Source: Sneathiellales bacterium (lineage in GTDB: Bacteria; Pseudomonadota; Alphaproteobacteria; JANQFL01). From it: DNA of 58,833 bases. This document shows positions 36,961 through 46,137 of the stretch, one piece after another; within the stretch, counting starts at the first letter, position 1, and every line of letters starts with the position of its first letter. The stretch is from assembly GCA_028277845.1 (NCBI GenBank), contig JANQFL010000095.1:1-58833 (forward strand), given 5' to 3'. The translations under genes and the position numbers were made by a program. Below the pieces are notes generated by a model. The model made no database searches and was not told the origin of the DNA. It saw nothing but the letters and a program-made list of their open reading frames with translations.

Positions 36961-37800
36961 TTGCCGCACATTAACCCCAATGAATTTCAGACTTGGAGTG
37001 GCGTTATTCCCACAAAAAACTCAAGCAGAGCCACCGATGGCCCTTCGCATCTCAGGCTGGTGCCCAATCCACCGGCCGGGAAGAACCCGATCGGTGAACA
37101 CCGGATCGTTCATAACTGCGAGGCCTGTGCCGTTCGGGATCTGGCTTTGTGCTCCGGATTGGAAGGCAACGAGCTGGATGATCTGGAACGAATTGTCACA
37201 CGTATCGCTTTGGAACCGGGTAGGACACTGTTCTATGAAGGGGATGAGGCGCGCAACGTCTTCAATGTGACATCTGGCGCCATTCGTCTTTACAAACTGC
37301 TGTCGGACGGTCGCCGCCAGGTTACCGGATTCATGCTACCGGGCGACTATCTGGGATTGTCTGTCCACGGCATTTACGCCTATTGCGCCGAAGCCATTGG
37401 CGAAACTCATCTTTGCCGTTTCCCGGTGAAAGATCTGAACCAGTTGCTGGATGCCTATCCGCGCCTTGAAAAGCGTCTTTTGGGCATGACGCGTGACGAA
37501 CTGGCGGCCGCGCAGGACCAGATGTTGCTGCTTGGGCGTAAATCGCCGGTTGAAAAGGTGGCTTCGTTCCTACTCGATCTGTGCGGCAGGGAAGAACGGC
37601 TCGGAGAGGATGAGATCGACATCGTCACCTTGCCCATGAGCCGCAGTGACATCGCCGATTACCTTGGCCTGACCGTGGAAACGGTTAGCCGGACATTCAG
37701 CCGGTTGAAAACGGAAGGGGTCATCGATCTGCCGGAATCGAGCCGGATCGTCTTCAAGGAACGCGACAAACTCGAAGAGCTGGCAGAAGGCATGATCTAA
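36961..37800 (+). CDS. fnrL: FNR-type oxygen-responsive regulator (FnrL-like)
   Basis: 279-residue Crp/Fnr family regulator. Cysteines 53, 56 and 64 (NCEACAVRDLALC) and a further cysteine near residue 141 can hold an oxygen-labile 4Fe-4S cluster, which separates FnrL from cluster-free FixK. The effector domain is followed by a helix-turn-helix SDIADYLGLTVETVSRTFSR, whose E..SR pattern reads TTGAT half-sites. Such sites lie before ccoN and hemN. A TTG start at 36961 is taken; its N-terminal 50 residues are longer than usual, so a later start is possible. Confidence 0.93.
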   Translation: MPHINPNEFQTWSGVIPTKNSSRATDGPSHLRLVPNPPAGKNPIGEHRIVHNCEACAVRDLALCSGLEGNELDDLERIVTRIALEPGRTLFYEGDEARNVFNVTSGAIRLYKLLSDGRRQVTGFMLPGDYLGLSVHGIYAYCAEAIGETHLCRFPVKDLNQLLDAYPRLEKRLLGMTRDELAAAQDQMLLLGRKSPVEKVASFLLDLCGREERLGEDEIDIVTLPMSRSDIADYLGLTVETVSRTFSRLKTEGVIDLPESSRIVFKERDKLEELAEGMI

Positions 37801-37820
37801 CGGGGAGACCCGTAAAACCG

Positions 37821-37834
37821 TTGATTTCGGTCAA
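37821..37834. promoter_or_regulatory. FNR box before hemN
   Basis: TTGATTTCGGTCAA fits TTGAT-N4-GTCAA. Its centre lies about 42 bases before the ATG at 37870. A class II FNR promoter would start transcription about 41.5 bases after the centre, essentially at that ATG. Confidence 0.75.
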
Positions 37835-37869
37835 TGCGGATTTCCGCTCGTACCCGCATTTTCAGGTCA

Positions 37870-39225
37870 ATGGACGCACATCTGATCAGTAAGTACGACC
37901 GACGGGTAGCGCGCTACACCAGCTATCCAACGGCGCCGCATTTCCATGCCGGCGTCGATGCGGATCAGTATTGCAAGTGGCTCGCCGATATTCCTCAGGA
38001 CAGCCCGCTCTCCCTCTACATGCATATCCCGTTTTGTGGAGTTCTGTGCTGGTATTGCGGCTGCCAGGCCACGGTGATCAACCGCTACAGCCCGGTGTCC
38101 AGTTATCTCGACAATCTCGGGCGGGAACTGGACCTGCTGATCGACGTCCTCGGCGAGGGGCGCCCCGTATCGGCCCTGCATTGGGGCGGCGGTACGCCCA
38201 ATACCATGAACCCAGATGATATCCGCGGTTGGGCCGATCGTTTGAAACAGCGTTTCCTGTTTCAGGAGGGGTACGACTTTTCCATTGAGATCGATCCCAG
38301 GCTGCTGACCCGGGAACAGGTCGATGCCTTTGGCGATGCCGGCGTGACCCGGTTGAGTTTCGGGGTGCAGGATTTCGACCATCGGGTCCAGAAGGCGATC
38401 AACCGAATCCAGCCTTACGAGGAGACCAAACAGTCGGTCGACTGGTTCCGTGAAGCGGGCGTGGAGAAAATCAACTTCGATCTGCTTTATGGCCTTCCGC
38501 ACCAGACGGTGGAAACTATCGAACGTACCGTCGATCAGGCCATGGAATTGCGGCCGGATCGCATAGCCTTGTTCGGCTACGCTCATGTGCCCTGGATGCG
38601 CAAACATCAGAATCTGATCGATGAATCGGTCCTGCCGGGCGCGGAACTGCGTTTGGACATGGCACGTGCCGCCATGCAGCGCATAGAATCCCATGGCATG
38701 GTCGCCATTGGCCTGGATCATTTCGCCCAGCCGGATGATTCGCTGACTGTGGCCCAGCGTGAGGGCCGCCTGCGGCGCAATTTCCAGGGATATACCGATG
38801 ACCCGTGCGACGTCCTGATCGGCATCGGCGCGTCCTCCATCGGATCGCTACCGCAGGGGTATATTCAGAATGCGGCTGAAGTGAACGATTGGCGCGCAGC
38901 GCTGGACGCGGGGCGTCTTCCGGTGGTGCGCGGCATTGCCTTGAATCAAGATGACAAATTGCGCCGTAGCGTGATCGAGCGGCTGATGTGCGACCTGACG
39001 GTCGATTTGGGCGACGTGTGCCGCCAATTCGGGCGACCGGAAGACTATCTGGACGGTTGCCTGCCTGATTTACGCACACAAATGGACGACGGGCTCGTGA
39101 TCGTGGACGGGCGTTCCGTCACCGTACCCGAAGAGCAGCGGCAGTGGATGCGTATTCCCGCAGCCACGTTCGACGCGTATTTTTCGGATTCACCGGGTCA
39201 GCCGCGGCACGCCCGCGCGGTCTAA
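37870..39225 (+). CDS. hemN: Oxygen-independent coproporphyrinogen III oxidase
   Basis: Radical SAM enzyme that decarboxylates coproporphyrinogen III for haem synthesis without oxygen. In 451 residues it shows YTSYPTAPHF near the start, the radical SAM cluster motif CGVLCWYCGC, the WGGGTPN motif and the long C-terminal HemN domain. Starting at 37870 is preferred over an ATG at 37834 because that one lies inside the FNR box. Haem supply under low oxygen fits the neighbouring cbb3 genes. Confidence 0.95.
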   Translation: MDAHLISKYDRRVARYTSYPTAPHFHAGVDADQYCKWLADIPQDSPLSLYMHIPFCGVLCWYCGCQATVINRYSPVSSYLDNLGRELDLLIDVLGEGRPVSALHWGGGTPNTMNPDDIRGWADRLKQRFLFQEGYDFSIEIDPRLLTREQVDAFGDAGVTRLSFGVQDFDHRVQKAINRIQPYEETKQSVDWFREAGVEKINFDLLYGLPHQTVETIERTVDQAMELRPDRIALFGYAHVPWMRKHQNLIDESVLPGAELRLDMARAAMQRIESHGMVAIGLDHFAQPDDSLTVAQREGRLRRNFQGYTDDPCDVLIGIGASSIGSLPQGYIQNAAEVNDWRAALDAGRLPVVRGIALNQDDKLRRSVIERLMCDLTVDLGDVCRQFGRPEDYLDGCLPDLRTQMDDGLVIVDGRSVTVPEEQRQWMRIPAATFDAYFSDSPGQPRHARAV

Positions 39226-39238
39226 ACGGCACCAGTCT

Positions 39239-41947
39239 CTAGATCAACAACGATCCGGAACTGACGGGCTGCGCTGCCAGGCTTTGCACGAAGTTCAGGG
39301 TGCCTTGGAGCTGATTGATTTTCTCCATGTCCTCTGCCGAAATCGGCGGAAGGATCTCTTCCTCCTCTTGCGGACCCAGGAGAATGAAATCGTAAGCCTC
39401 GCGGATCACTTTCATTGCGTTGGCGACAATATCGCCGGCGGCTTCCGCGTTCTTCTCATCCAAAATGTCGAGGCCGTCGATGATTCCCAGCGCAAAAACC
39501 GACATGTCCTTTTCCGCCGCTTCCTCGCTGGTCGTATCGGATATCTCGCCATACAAGGTCGCTTCCGCCAGACCCAACGACGCGAGGGCGTCGTAACCTT
39601 CCGGTCCGCTGCGAATGACGACCTTCGACGCATTCAGCGCCTCGATCACCAGATATTCGTCGGTACCGTTCTGTTCAATGTTGGCGGTACCGGCCGTGCC
39701 CAGCGCGGAACGGATCTTGAACGCCAGATTGGTGAACGTGTCGTCGTTTTCGAGGGTGACGATCTGGGGGGCTTCGTTCTCCACCTCGATGACGAAACTC
39801 TGGCCGGCCCGGGCCGTGGTCTGGCTGACGACCGTGGCGGCGGAGGCACCGGGCGCCGACCCGGTGGGCAGTCCGAGGCGTGACAGAACGGACGTGCCCG
39901 TACTGTCGAAAGCGATGTCATAGCCGGTGGTGTCAAAGGCGCCGCCGAACTGTTTGGCCCATTGCTGAATGCCCGAATCGTCGAGCTTGACCACGAAACC
40001 GTCCTGGTCGCCGACCGGCGTCGCACCGGACAGGGTGCCGTCGGTCGAGCCGGTGACATAGACGTCGGTCCCGTTCACCGCCAGGTTCATGGCCTTGTCG
40101 TCGCCCGACGAGCCAATATAGCTGACGAAACTGATGGTGCCGCTGCTGTCATCCAGCTTGGTGACGAAACCGTCATGGCTGCCGGAATGAGCCTGCGCGA
40201 CCGTACCGTTTAGGCTCGAACTTGATGTGTGTCCGGAGACATAGACATTGCCCGACCCATCCAGTACCAAGCCGGTAACATCGCCATCGGACCCCACGGC
40301 GCCCAGGTCGGTTTCGAATACGGGGGGATTGTCAGTGGTCTCGTCCACGTACTTGCGGACATAGGCGTTGGTGCCGTCGCTGTAGGAAACGAAGACGTTG
40401 CCCGCATTGTCGACGGCCACGTCGGACGCCACGTCGTTGCCGGTCGTGCCGAACTGTTTGTTGTATTGCAGCGCGCCGTCGCCATCGAGCTTGGTCAGGA
40501 AGGCGTCGGAGCCGCCGGCGTTCGTGGCACTTGAATCAATGACGCCATTGACGAAACCGGTGACGAAGATGTTGTCGCTCGAATCGATGGTGACGGCCGT
40601 CGCGCCATCCGCTACGTACGGCGCGGCTTGGCGGGTCCATAATTCCTGACCGGTTTCATCAAACTTGGTGACGAAAGCATCGCCGGTTCCGCCATAGGCG
40701 GTATCGGTCAGGGGTACGGACGTTTGCCCGACCACAACGACATTGTCGCTGCTGTCGACCGCAACCGAGAAGCCGTTGGCGGTATCGCTGGCCCCCAGTA
40801 CGCGGGTCCAGATCAGATTGCCGGCTGCGTCGAACTTGTTGAGATATACGTCGCCATTGCCGTTATTGACCTGGTCATCCAGATTGCCCGATGTGGTGCC
40901 GACGATATAAACGTTGCCCGAGCTGTCGATCGCCGTGCCACGTGCGTTGTCGGCCTTGTCGGTATTGATGTCGGTACGGACCGACTCGTTGGGGGAAGCG
41001 GCCGCCAGGTCATCCAGTTTTTGAAGAAATCCGCCGCTCAAGTCGGCGCCGCCGAAAGTGCCCGCGACATATACGGCTTCTTCCGTGGTGCCGGCGCCGG
41101 CCGAGAACGAGATTTCCTCGCCGACGGACAGGTTGATCTGCACCTTGTAGGAGTATTCGTGTTCGCGCTCGACTTCGAATGTGGTCGCAACATTGCCGTC
41201 CGCCGTCAGCGCGTCGTTGATGTGACCGACGATGTTGTCGATATTCAGGTCGCCGGACATAGTCGACAGGTCGACGACGATATCGCGGCTGGCGCCGTCT
41301 TCGGTGACGGTAATGGTGAAGGTTTCCGTGCCCGTCAGACCGGCAATCGGGTCGTCACGCACCGTTGTCGCCGTATTGCCGTAAAATTCGGTCTGCGAGT
41401 TGATCAGCTTGAAGCCATAAACGCTGTACTGATCACCGGATGAATCCGGCCGTTTGATCGACGATTCGAACGTGGATTGTTTCAGGCCTTCGATCATCGA
41501 AACCCGGTCGAAAGCCGTTTCGTTGATGAAATTGCGTATTTCCGACAACTGGGTCTGGAACTGGCGGTCCAGGATCGACCGCATGCTGTCGGCCTTCCTC
41601 TCGGTCGTCGCGAAATCGGTCAACTGGCTCAGGGCGCTCAGCCCCTTCCACAGAACGAACAGATTCTTGTAATCGTTGCTGAGATCCTCTCGGTCGAAGA
41701 CCGGGTCGTTCTTGTCGATCACGGACTTGCTGGCTAGAAGATCGCCCAGCCGCTCATTGACGTCCTCAGAAGGTTCCGGCTGTTGCAATTGCCACGGCGG
41801 TACGATGCCTTTGTTGTTGAGAATATCCTTAAGGACGCCGTTTTCAAGGATCGTCGCATGCTGATTCGAGCCAAGACGCGCGCCCGTGGTGTACAGGGGG
41901 GTCAGGGCATTCATATCGAACGATACCGGTGGCGTCAGGCTGATCAT
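39239..41947 (-). CDS. FlaEY-like flagellar protein with SBBP-type beta-propeller repeats
   Basis: About 902 residues. The N-terminal quarter is helical and resembles flagellar hook-associated or flagellin-like sequence (FRDQFQTQLSEIRNFINETA-type pattern). The middle has at least six repeats with a GNVYVxGxT core (for example SGNVYIVGTTSG, SDNIFVTGFVNG, SGNVYVSGHTSS), the SBBP beta-propeller pattern. The C-terminal part is helical again. I recall proteins called FlaEY in Caulobacter with this size and region; they are linked to flagellin export or assembly. The ATG at 41947 is chosen; a GTG at 42001 is possible. No signal peptide. Confidence 0.8.
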   Translation of the reverse strand: MISLTPPVSFDMNALTPLYTTGARLGSNQHATILENGVLKDILNNKGIVPPWQLQQPEPSEDVNERLGDLLASKSVIDKNDPVFDREDLSNDYKNLFVLWKGLSALSQLTDFATTERKADSMRSILDRQFQTQLSEIRNFINETAFDRVSMIEGLKQSTFESSIKRPDSSGDQYSVYGFKLINSQTEFYGNTATTVRDDPIAGLTGTETFTITVTEDGASRDIVVDLSTMSGDLNIDNIVGHINDALTADGNVATTFEVEREHEYSYKVQINLSVGEEISFSAGAGTTEEAVYVAGTFGGADLSGGFLQKLDDLAAASPNESVRTDINTDKADNARGTAIDSSGNVYIVGTTSGNLDDQVNNGNGDVYLNKFDAAGNLIWTRVLGASDTANGFSVAVDSSDNVVVVGQTSVPLTDTAYGGTGDAFVTKFDETGQELWTRQAAPYVADGATAVTIDSSDNIFVTGFVNGVIDSSATNAGGSDAFLTKLDGDGALQYNKQFGTTGNDVASDVAVDNAGNVFVSYSDGTNAYVRKYVDETTDNPPVFETDLGAVGSDGDVTGLVLDGSGNVYVSGHTSSSSLNGTVAQAHSGSHDGFVTKLDDSSGTISFVSYIGSSGDDKAMNLAVNGTDVYVTGSTDGTLSGATPVGDQDGFVVKLDDSGIQQWAKQFGGAFDTTGYDIAFDSTGTSVLSRLGLPTGSAPGASAATVVSQTTARAGQSFVIEVENEAPQIVTLENDDTFTNLAFKIRSALGTAGTANIEQNGTDEYLVIEALNASKVVIRSGPEGYDALASLGLAEATLYGEISDTTSEEAAEKDMSVFALGIIDGLDILDEKNAEAAGDIVANAMKVIREAYDFILLGPQEEEEILPPISAEDMEKINQLQGTLNFVQSLAAQPVSSGSLLI

Positions 41948-42001
41948 ACGGCTTGAAGGCTTTCGAAAACGGCAACGGGTAGAATCCCGGCGGAATCCCA
42001 C

Positions 42002-42160
42002 GCTCTTATTAAAAGGTGCCTCGCTTAATGGTTGGTAAAAATTTGTGGTTAACGCCAGCGGGGCTGTCCGTTAACGGAAAGCCCGGGATTTAACGAATTC
42101 TCAACCCTGCTTTTTCACAATTCGAAAAGGAATTCGTAGAGTCCAAGAGCTGAGACCGTC
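42002..42160. promoter_or_regulatory. Divergent promoter region between flaEY-like gene and sugar cluster
   Basis: It contains TTAA-N7-TAAA at 42025-42039, one mismatch from the CtrA consensus, an imperfect palindrome at 42061-42084 (GGGCT and AGCCC around TCCGTTAACGGA), and ACGAATTC (42093-42100) inverted as GAATTCGT (42130-42137). These may be regulator sites for the two divergent transcripts. No sigma-54 consensus was found here. Confidence 0.4.
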
Positions 42161-43756
42161 ATGCCTTTGCGTCCCGTAGCGTCAAATACAGAGATTCAAT
42201 CCAAGGCTGCCAACACCGACAAGCCCGATCGTGCCCGCGATAAGATCCGGTCCGTCGAAGAGTTGGCTGAAATTGCCGAACATGCCCGCCAGAGCGGTCG
42301 TTCCGTTGTCTTGGCCCATGGTTGCTTCGACCTGATGCATATGGGCCATGTCCGCCATCTGGAAGCGGCGCGTGAAGAAGGCGATATGCTCTTTGTGACG
42401 CTCACAACGGACCGCTACATCAACAAAGGGCCGGGGCGGCCTGTATTTCCGGAACTCTTCCGGGCCGAAATGATCGCCGCTTTAGAATGTGTCGACTATG
42501 TCGGTGTGAGCAATTGGCCGACCGCCGAAGGCGTGCTGCGGCTGGTCAAGCCCGGCGTGTACGTCAAGGGCTCCGATTACAAAAACGAAAACGACGACAT
42601 TACCGGCAAAATCAAGAACGAGCGGGATATCGTCGAATCCAACGGTGGCCGTATCGCCTTTACCGACGACATCACGTTTTCCTCATCGGCCCTGATCAAC
42701 AGGCATCTGTCGGTCTTCGACCCGTCGGTCAACGCCTATCTCGGCGAACTGCGCCAGGCCGACGTCATGGAACAGGCCATGGAAGCCCTGGAAGCCATTC
42801 AGGACAAGCGGGTTTTGCTGATCGGCGACGCCATCATAGACGAGTATCAATACGCCGCGCCCATGGGCAAGTCGGCCAAGGAAAATATCATCGCCAGCCG
42901 ATTCGAAAGCAGCGAAATCTTTGCCGGCGGCGTGGTCGCTGCGGCCAATCATGTGGCCGATTTCTGTGCCGAAGTCGAAGTCATGACCGTTCTTGGCGAG
43001 ACGGACTCCCACGAGGGCCTGATCCGTGACAGCCTGAAAAGTAACGTCAACGCGGACTTTCTGGTGCGTCACAACGTGCCGACTACCCGTAAGTGCCGTT
43101 TCGTCGACCCGGGCCACATGCGCAAACTGTTCGAGGTCTATCACTTCGACGACAGCCAGTTGGAAAGCCGCCAGGAGCAGCAGCTGTGTGACCTGATCGC
43201 CCGCAAGGCCGGCGATTTCGACGTGGTCATCGTGACCGACTTCGGGCACGGCATGATCACGCCGAAGGCGATCGACGCGATTACGGAAAACAGCCAGTTT
43301 CTCGCCATCAACGCGCAATCCAACAGCGCAAACCATGGTTACAACCTGGTCACCAAGTACAAGCGGGCCGACTACATTTGTATCGATGCGCCGGAGGCCC
43401 GTTTGGCCATTGCAGACCGCACCAGCGACCTTGGCGACGTTATCGAGTTTGGTCTCTCCGACCGGGTCAATTGCGACAAGATCATCGTTACCCATGGTCA
43501 GAACGGCTGTGTCACATGGGCCTTGGGCGATGGTGTGCACCGGGTGCCGGCGTTTACGCAGCAGGTGGTGGATACGGTCGGTGCCGGCGACGCGTTCCTA
43601 TCGATTACGGCCCCTGTGGTCTCGGTGGGTACGCCCATGCAGGTCGCCGGGTTCATCGGCAATGCGGTAGGCGCGCTGAAGGTCGGCATCGTCGGTCATC
43701 GGGAATCGGTGCAAAAAGTGCCGTTGATGAAGTTCATTACGGCATTATCAAAGTAA
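42161..43756 (+). CDS. Bifunctional nucleotidyltransferase / PfkB-type sugar kinase, reversed HldE order
   Basis: 531 residues with two enzymes in one chain. The N-terminal cytidylyltransferase-like domain shows AHGCFDLMHMGHVRHL (about 52-67) and VKGSDYKNE. The C-terminal PfkB domain begins near residue 213 (RVLLIGDAIIDEY) and ends with DTVGAGDAFLSI. HldE, which makes ADP-heptose, has the kinase first and the nucleotidyltransferase last, so the order here is reversed. The next gene is GmhA-like, which supports a heptose-type substrate. It opens a cluster before flagellin genes. Confidence 0.88.
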   Translation: MPLRPVASNTEIQSKAANTDKPDRARDKIRSVEELAEIAEHARQSGRSVVLAHGCFDLMHMGHVRHLEAAREEGDMLFVTLTTDRYINKGPGRPVFPELFRAEMIAALECVDYVGVSNWPTAEGVLRLVKPGVYVKGSDYKNENDDITGKIKNERDIVESNGGRIAFTDDITFSSSALINRHLSVFDPSVNAYLGELRQADVMEQAMEALEAIQDKRVLLIGDAIIDEYQYAAPMGKSAKENIIASRFESSEIFAGGVVAAANHVADFCAEVEVMTVLGETDSHEGLIRDSLKSNVNADFLVRHNVPTTRKCRFVDPGHMRKLFEVYHFDDSQLESRQEQQLCDLIARKAGDFDVVIVTDFGHGMITPKAIDAITENSQFLAINAQSNSANHGYNLVTKYKRADYICIDAPEARLAIADRTSDLGDVIEFGLSDRVNCDKIIVTHGQNGCVTWALGDGVHRVPAFTQQVVDTVGAGDAFLSITAPVVSVGTPMQVAGFIGNAVGALKVGIVGHRESVQKVPLMKFITALSK

Positions 43757-43781
43757 GATATGAAATAATCTTCTTAAATAT

Positions 43782-44396
43782 ATGAAAAATAGAACAGAAT
43801 CATACTTTGAAGTGCTGACTTCCCTACCGTTACGGAGTCAGGTGACCGACGCCTCCGGACGGCATCTCGAGCTTAATGGCTTTTTCGAGCAAGCCTGCGT
43901 TCTGGCAAGGCAGACGCACGACTCCGGAAACACACTGATGTTCATCGGCAATGGTGGCAGTGCGGCGATTGCCAGCCACATGGCCAACGATTTTTGCAAG
44001 AACGGGAAGATGCGGGCGGTCTGTTTCAACGATGGCGCTGCCTTGACATGTCTCGGAAACGATTACGGTTATGACGAGGTGTTTGCCTATCCCATCGGTT
44101 TGCACGGTAACGCCGGCGACCTGCTGGTCGCCATCTCCAGTTCCGGCAATTCCCAGAACATTCTCAATGGCGTGAACGCCGCGCGGGAACGCGGCATACA
44201 CGTCATCACTCTGTCGGGATTTCAGCCCGACAACAAACTCCGCAAGCTCGGCGACTACAACGTCTACGTTCCCTCGGGCGAGTACGGCTTCGTCGAGGTG
44301 ACCCACCAGGCGCTGTGCCATGCCTTCATCGATCTCGTCATGGGATGGGGTCAGGCAGCCGGCGATGACAACAAACCAGTGAGACTCTCGGCATGA
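43782..44396 (+). CDS. SIS-domain sugar isomerase, GmhA-like
   Basis: 204-residue SIS-fold protein. FIGNGGSAAIASHMANDF matches the active-site region of phosphoheptose isomerase GmhA, which converts sedoheptulose 7-phosphate to a heptose 7-phosphate. A second SIS signature, LLVAISSSGNSQNIL, binds the sugar phosphate. It lies just after the kinase-nucleotidyltransferase fusion and overlaps the epimerase gene by four bases. It may be specific to the modification sugar rather than LPS heptose. Confidence 0.88.
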   Translation: MKNRTESYFEVLTSLPLRSQVTDASGRHLELNGFFEQACVLARQTHDSGNTLMFIGNGGSAAIASHMANDFCKNGKMRAVCFNDGAALTCLGNDYGYDEVFAYPIGLHGNAGDLLVAISSSGNSQNILNGVNAARERGIHVITLSGFQPDNKLRKLGDYNVYVPSGEYGFVEVTHQALCHAFIDLVMGWGQAAGDDNKPVRLSA

Positions 44397-45400
44397 CAAA
44401 CGAAAACAAACAGTGGTCCGTCCTCGTTACCGGTGGCGCCGGCTATGTCGGCAGCATGCTGGTGCCCAAACTGCTCGATGCCGGGCACAAGGTCACGGTA
44501 TTGGACCTGTATCTCTATGGCGACGACACGTTCGGGGACCTCAAGGGACGTGATGGCCTGCGCGAAGTCAAAGGTGATCTGCGGGATCCCGCCGTTGTCC
44601 AGGATGCATTGACGGGATGCGATGCCGTCATTCATTTGGCCTGCATCTCCAACGACCCAAGCTTCGAATTGAACCCGAATTTGGGTAAATCAATCAATTT
44701 CGATGCGTTCGAGCCGTTGGTGAAAGCGTCCAAGGCCGCCGGTGTGAAGCGTTTCATCTACGCCTCGTCGTCGAGCGTTTACGGCATCAAGGACGAAGCC
44801 AGTGTCACCGAGGATCTGGAGTTGGAGCCGTTGACGGATTACTCCAAATTCAAGGCCATGTGCGAGGACGTGCTGGAGCGGGAGCGGGAGCCCGGCTTCG
44901 TCACCCTGACCATCCGCCCGGCTACGGTCTGCGGCTATGCGCCGCGGCTACGCCTGGATTTGACGGTCAATATTCTGACCACCCATGCCGTCAACAACGG
45001 CAAGATCACGGTGTTCGGCGGCGACCAGAAGCGTCCCAATATTCACGTCGAGGACATGACGAACCTGTATCTGCACTGTCTGGCGTTACCCGACGAGCGG
45101 ATTGACGGTGGCATCTATAACGCGGGTTACGAAAACCACACCGTCGGTCAAATCGCCGAAATGGTGCGCGATGTGGTCGGCAAGGATGTGGATATCGTCA
45201 CCACGCCGACGGATGACAATCGGTCCTACCACGTGTCTTCGGAAAAACTGAAGCGCGAGCTTGGTTTCGAGCCGGTGCATACCATCGGTGACGCGGTACA
45301 GAGCCTGGTCGACGCTTTCGATGCCGGCAAAGTGACCGATCCGATGCAGAACAAGGTCTACTACAATATCAAGACCATGCAGGCGGTCCATCTGACCTAG
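44393..45400 (+). CDS. NAD-dependent sugar epimerase/dehydratase (SDR)
   Basis: 335-residue extended SDR enzyme. The Rossmann start VLVTGGAGYVGSMLVPKLL, a catalytic serine region YASSSSVYG and the YSKFK motif (Tyr-x3-Lys) are all present, along with the RPATVCGYAPRLR substrate segment. It acts on nucleotide sugars, but whether as epimerase or dehydratase cannot be told. It is the third gene of the sugar cluster and is followed by a gap of 113 bases. Confidence 0.9.
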   Translation: MTNENKQWSVLVTGGAGYVGSMLVPKLLDAGHKVTVLDLYLYGDDTFGDLKGRDGLREVKGDLRDPAVVQDALTGCDAVIHLACISNDPSFELNPNLGKSINFDAFEPLVKASKAAGVKRFIYASSSSVYGIKDEASVTEDLELEPLTDYSKFKAMCEDVLEREREPGFVTLTIRPATVCGYAPRLRLDLTVNILTTHAVNNGKITVFGGDQKRPNIHVEDMTNLYLHCLALPDERIDGGIYNAGYENHTVGQIAEMVRDVVGKDVDIVTTPTDDNRSYHVSSEKLKRELGFEPVHTIGDAVQSLVDAFDAGKVTDPMQNKVYYNIKTMQAVHLT

Positions 45401-45513
45401 CGATCTGGTGGGGACAACCCCGTGACAAACCGCTTCTAAGAGCCGGATTTTAAGCGAAAATTTACCGTAACGCTTCAGGCTGACAGACGGGAACGTTAAC
45501 CGTCTGGACAGCC

Positions 45514-46137
45514 ATGCGAATCGGCGTCGACTTTGACAATACCATTGCGGGTTATGACCGGCTGTTTGCTTCGCTTTCGGTGGAGCACGGTTTTTTCGAT
45601 GCACCGCCGGCCGGCGGCAAGAAGGCCGTGCGGGACCGGGTGCGCGAAAGCCATGGCGACATCGCCTGGCAGGATCTTCAGGCACAGGCCTATGGACATC
45701 GCATGTCGGAGGCCGAAATGTTCAGGGGCGTCACGCGCTTCTTCGCTTTGTGTCGCGAATCCCACATTCCGGTCTATATCGTCAGTCACAAGACCCAGTT
45801 TGCCAGCCGCGATACGAACGGAACCGATCTGCGCTGTGCGGCACTGAACTGGATGGAAAATCGCGGATTTTTCGAATACGCCGGTTTTGGTCTGTCCACC
45901 GACAATGTGTTTTTCGAGGACACGCGCAACGAAAAGATCGCGCGCATCGCATCGCTCAACTGCGATGTCTTCATCGATGACCTGATCGAGGTGTTCTCCG
46001 AGCCGTGCTTCCCCGGTGATATCTCAGCCATTTTGTTCTCTCCCGATGGCGAAGAGGCGCCGTCGCCGGTGCCCCTGTTCAAGGCGTTCTCCCATTGGGA
46101 CGAAATTTCCGATTATGTCTTCGGCGTTCGACACTGA
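45514..46137 (+). CDS. HAD-superfamily hydrolase
   Basis: 207 residues with the HAD nucleophile motif DFDNT at residues 6-10, a second motif near VSHKTQF, and DDL near the third motif (VFIDDLIEVF). Probably a sugar-phosphate phosphatase for the pathway encoded around it. The start has no strong ribosome-binding site, but the reading frame begins with the typical MRIGVDFDNT. It overlaps the kinase-like gene that follows by 23 bases. Confidence 0.82.
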   Translation: MRIGVDFDNTIAGYDRLFASLSVEHGFFDAPPAGGKKAVRDRVRESHGDIAWQDLQAQAYGHRMSEAEMFRGVTRFFALCRESHIPVYIVSHKTQFASRDTNGTDLRCAALNWMENRGFFEYAGFGLSTDNVFFEDTRNEKIARIASLNCDVFIDDLIEVFSEPCFPGDISAILFSPDGEEAPSPVPLFKAFSHWDEISDYVFGVRH

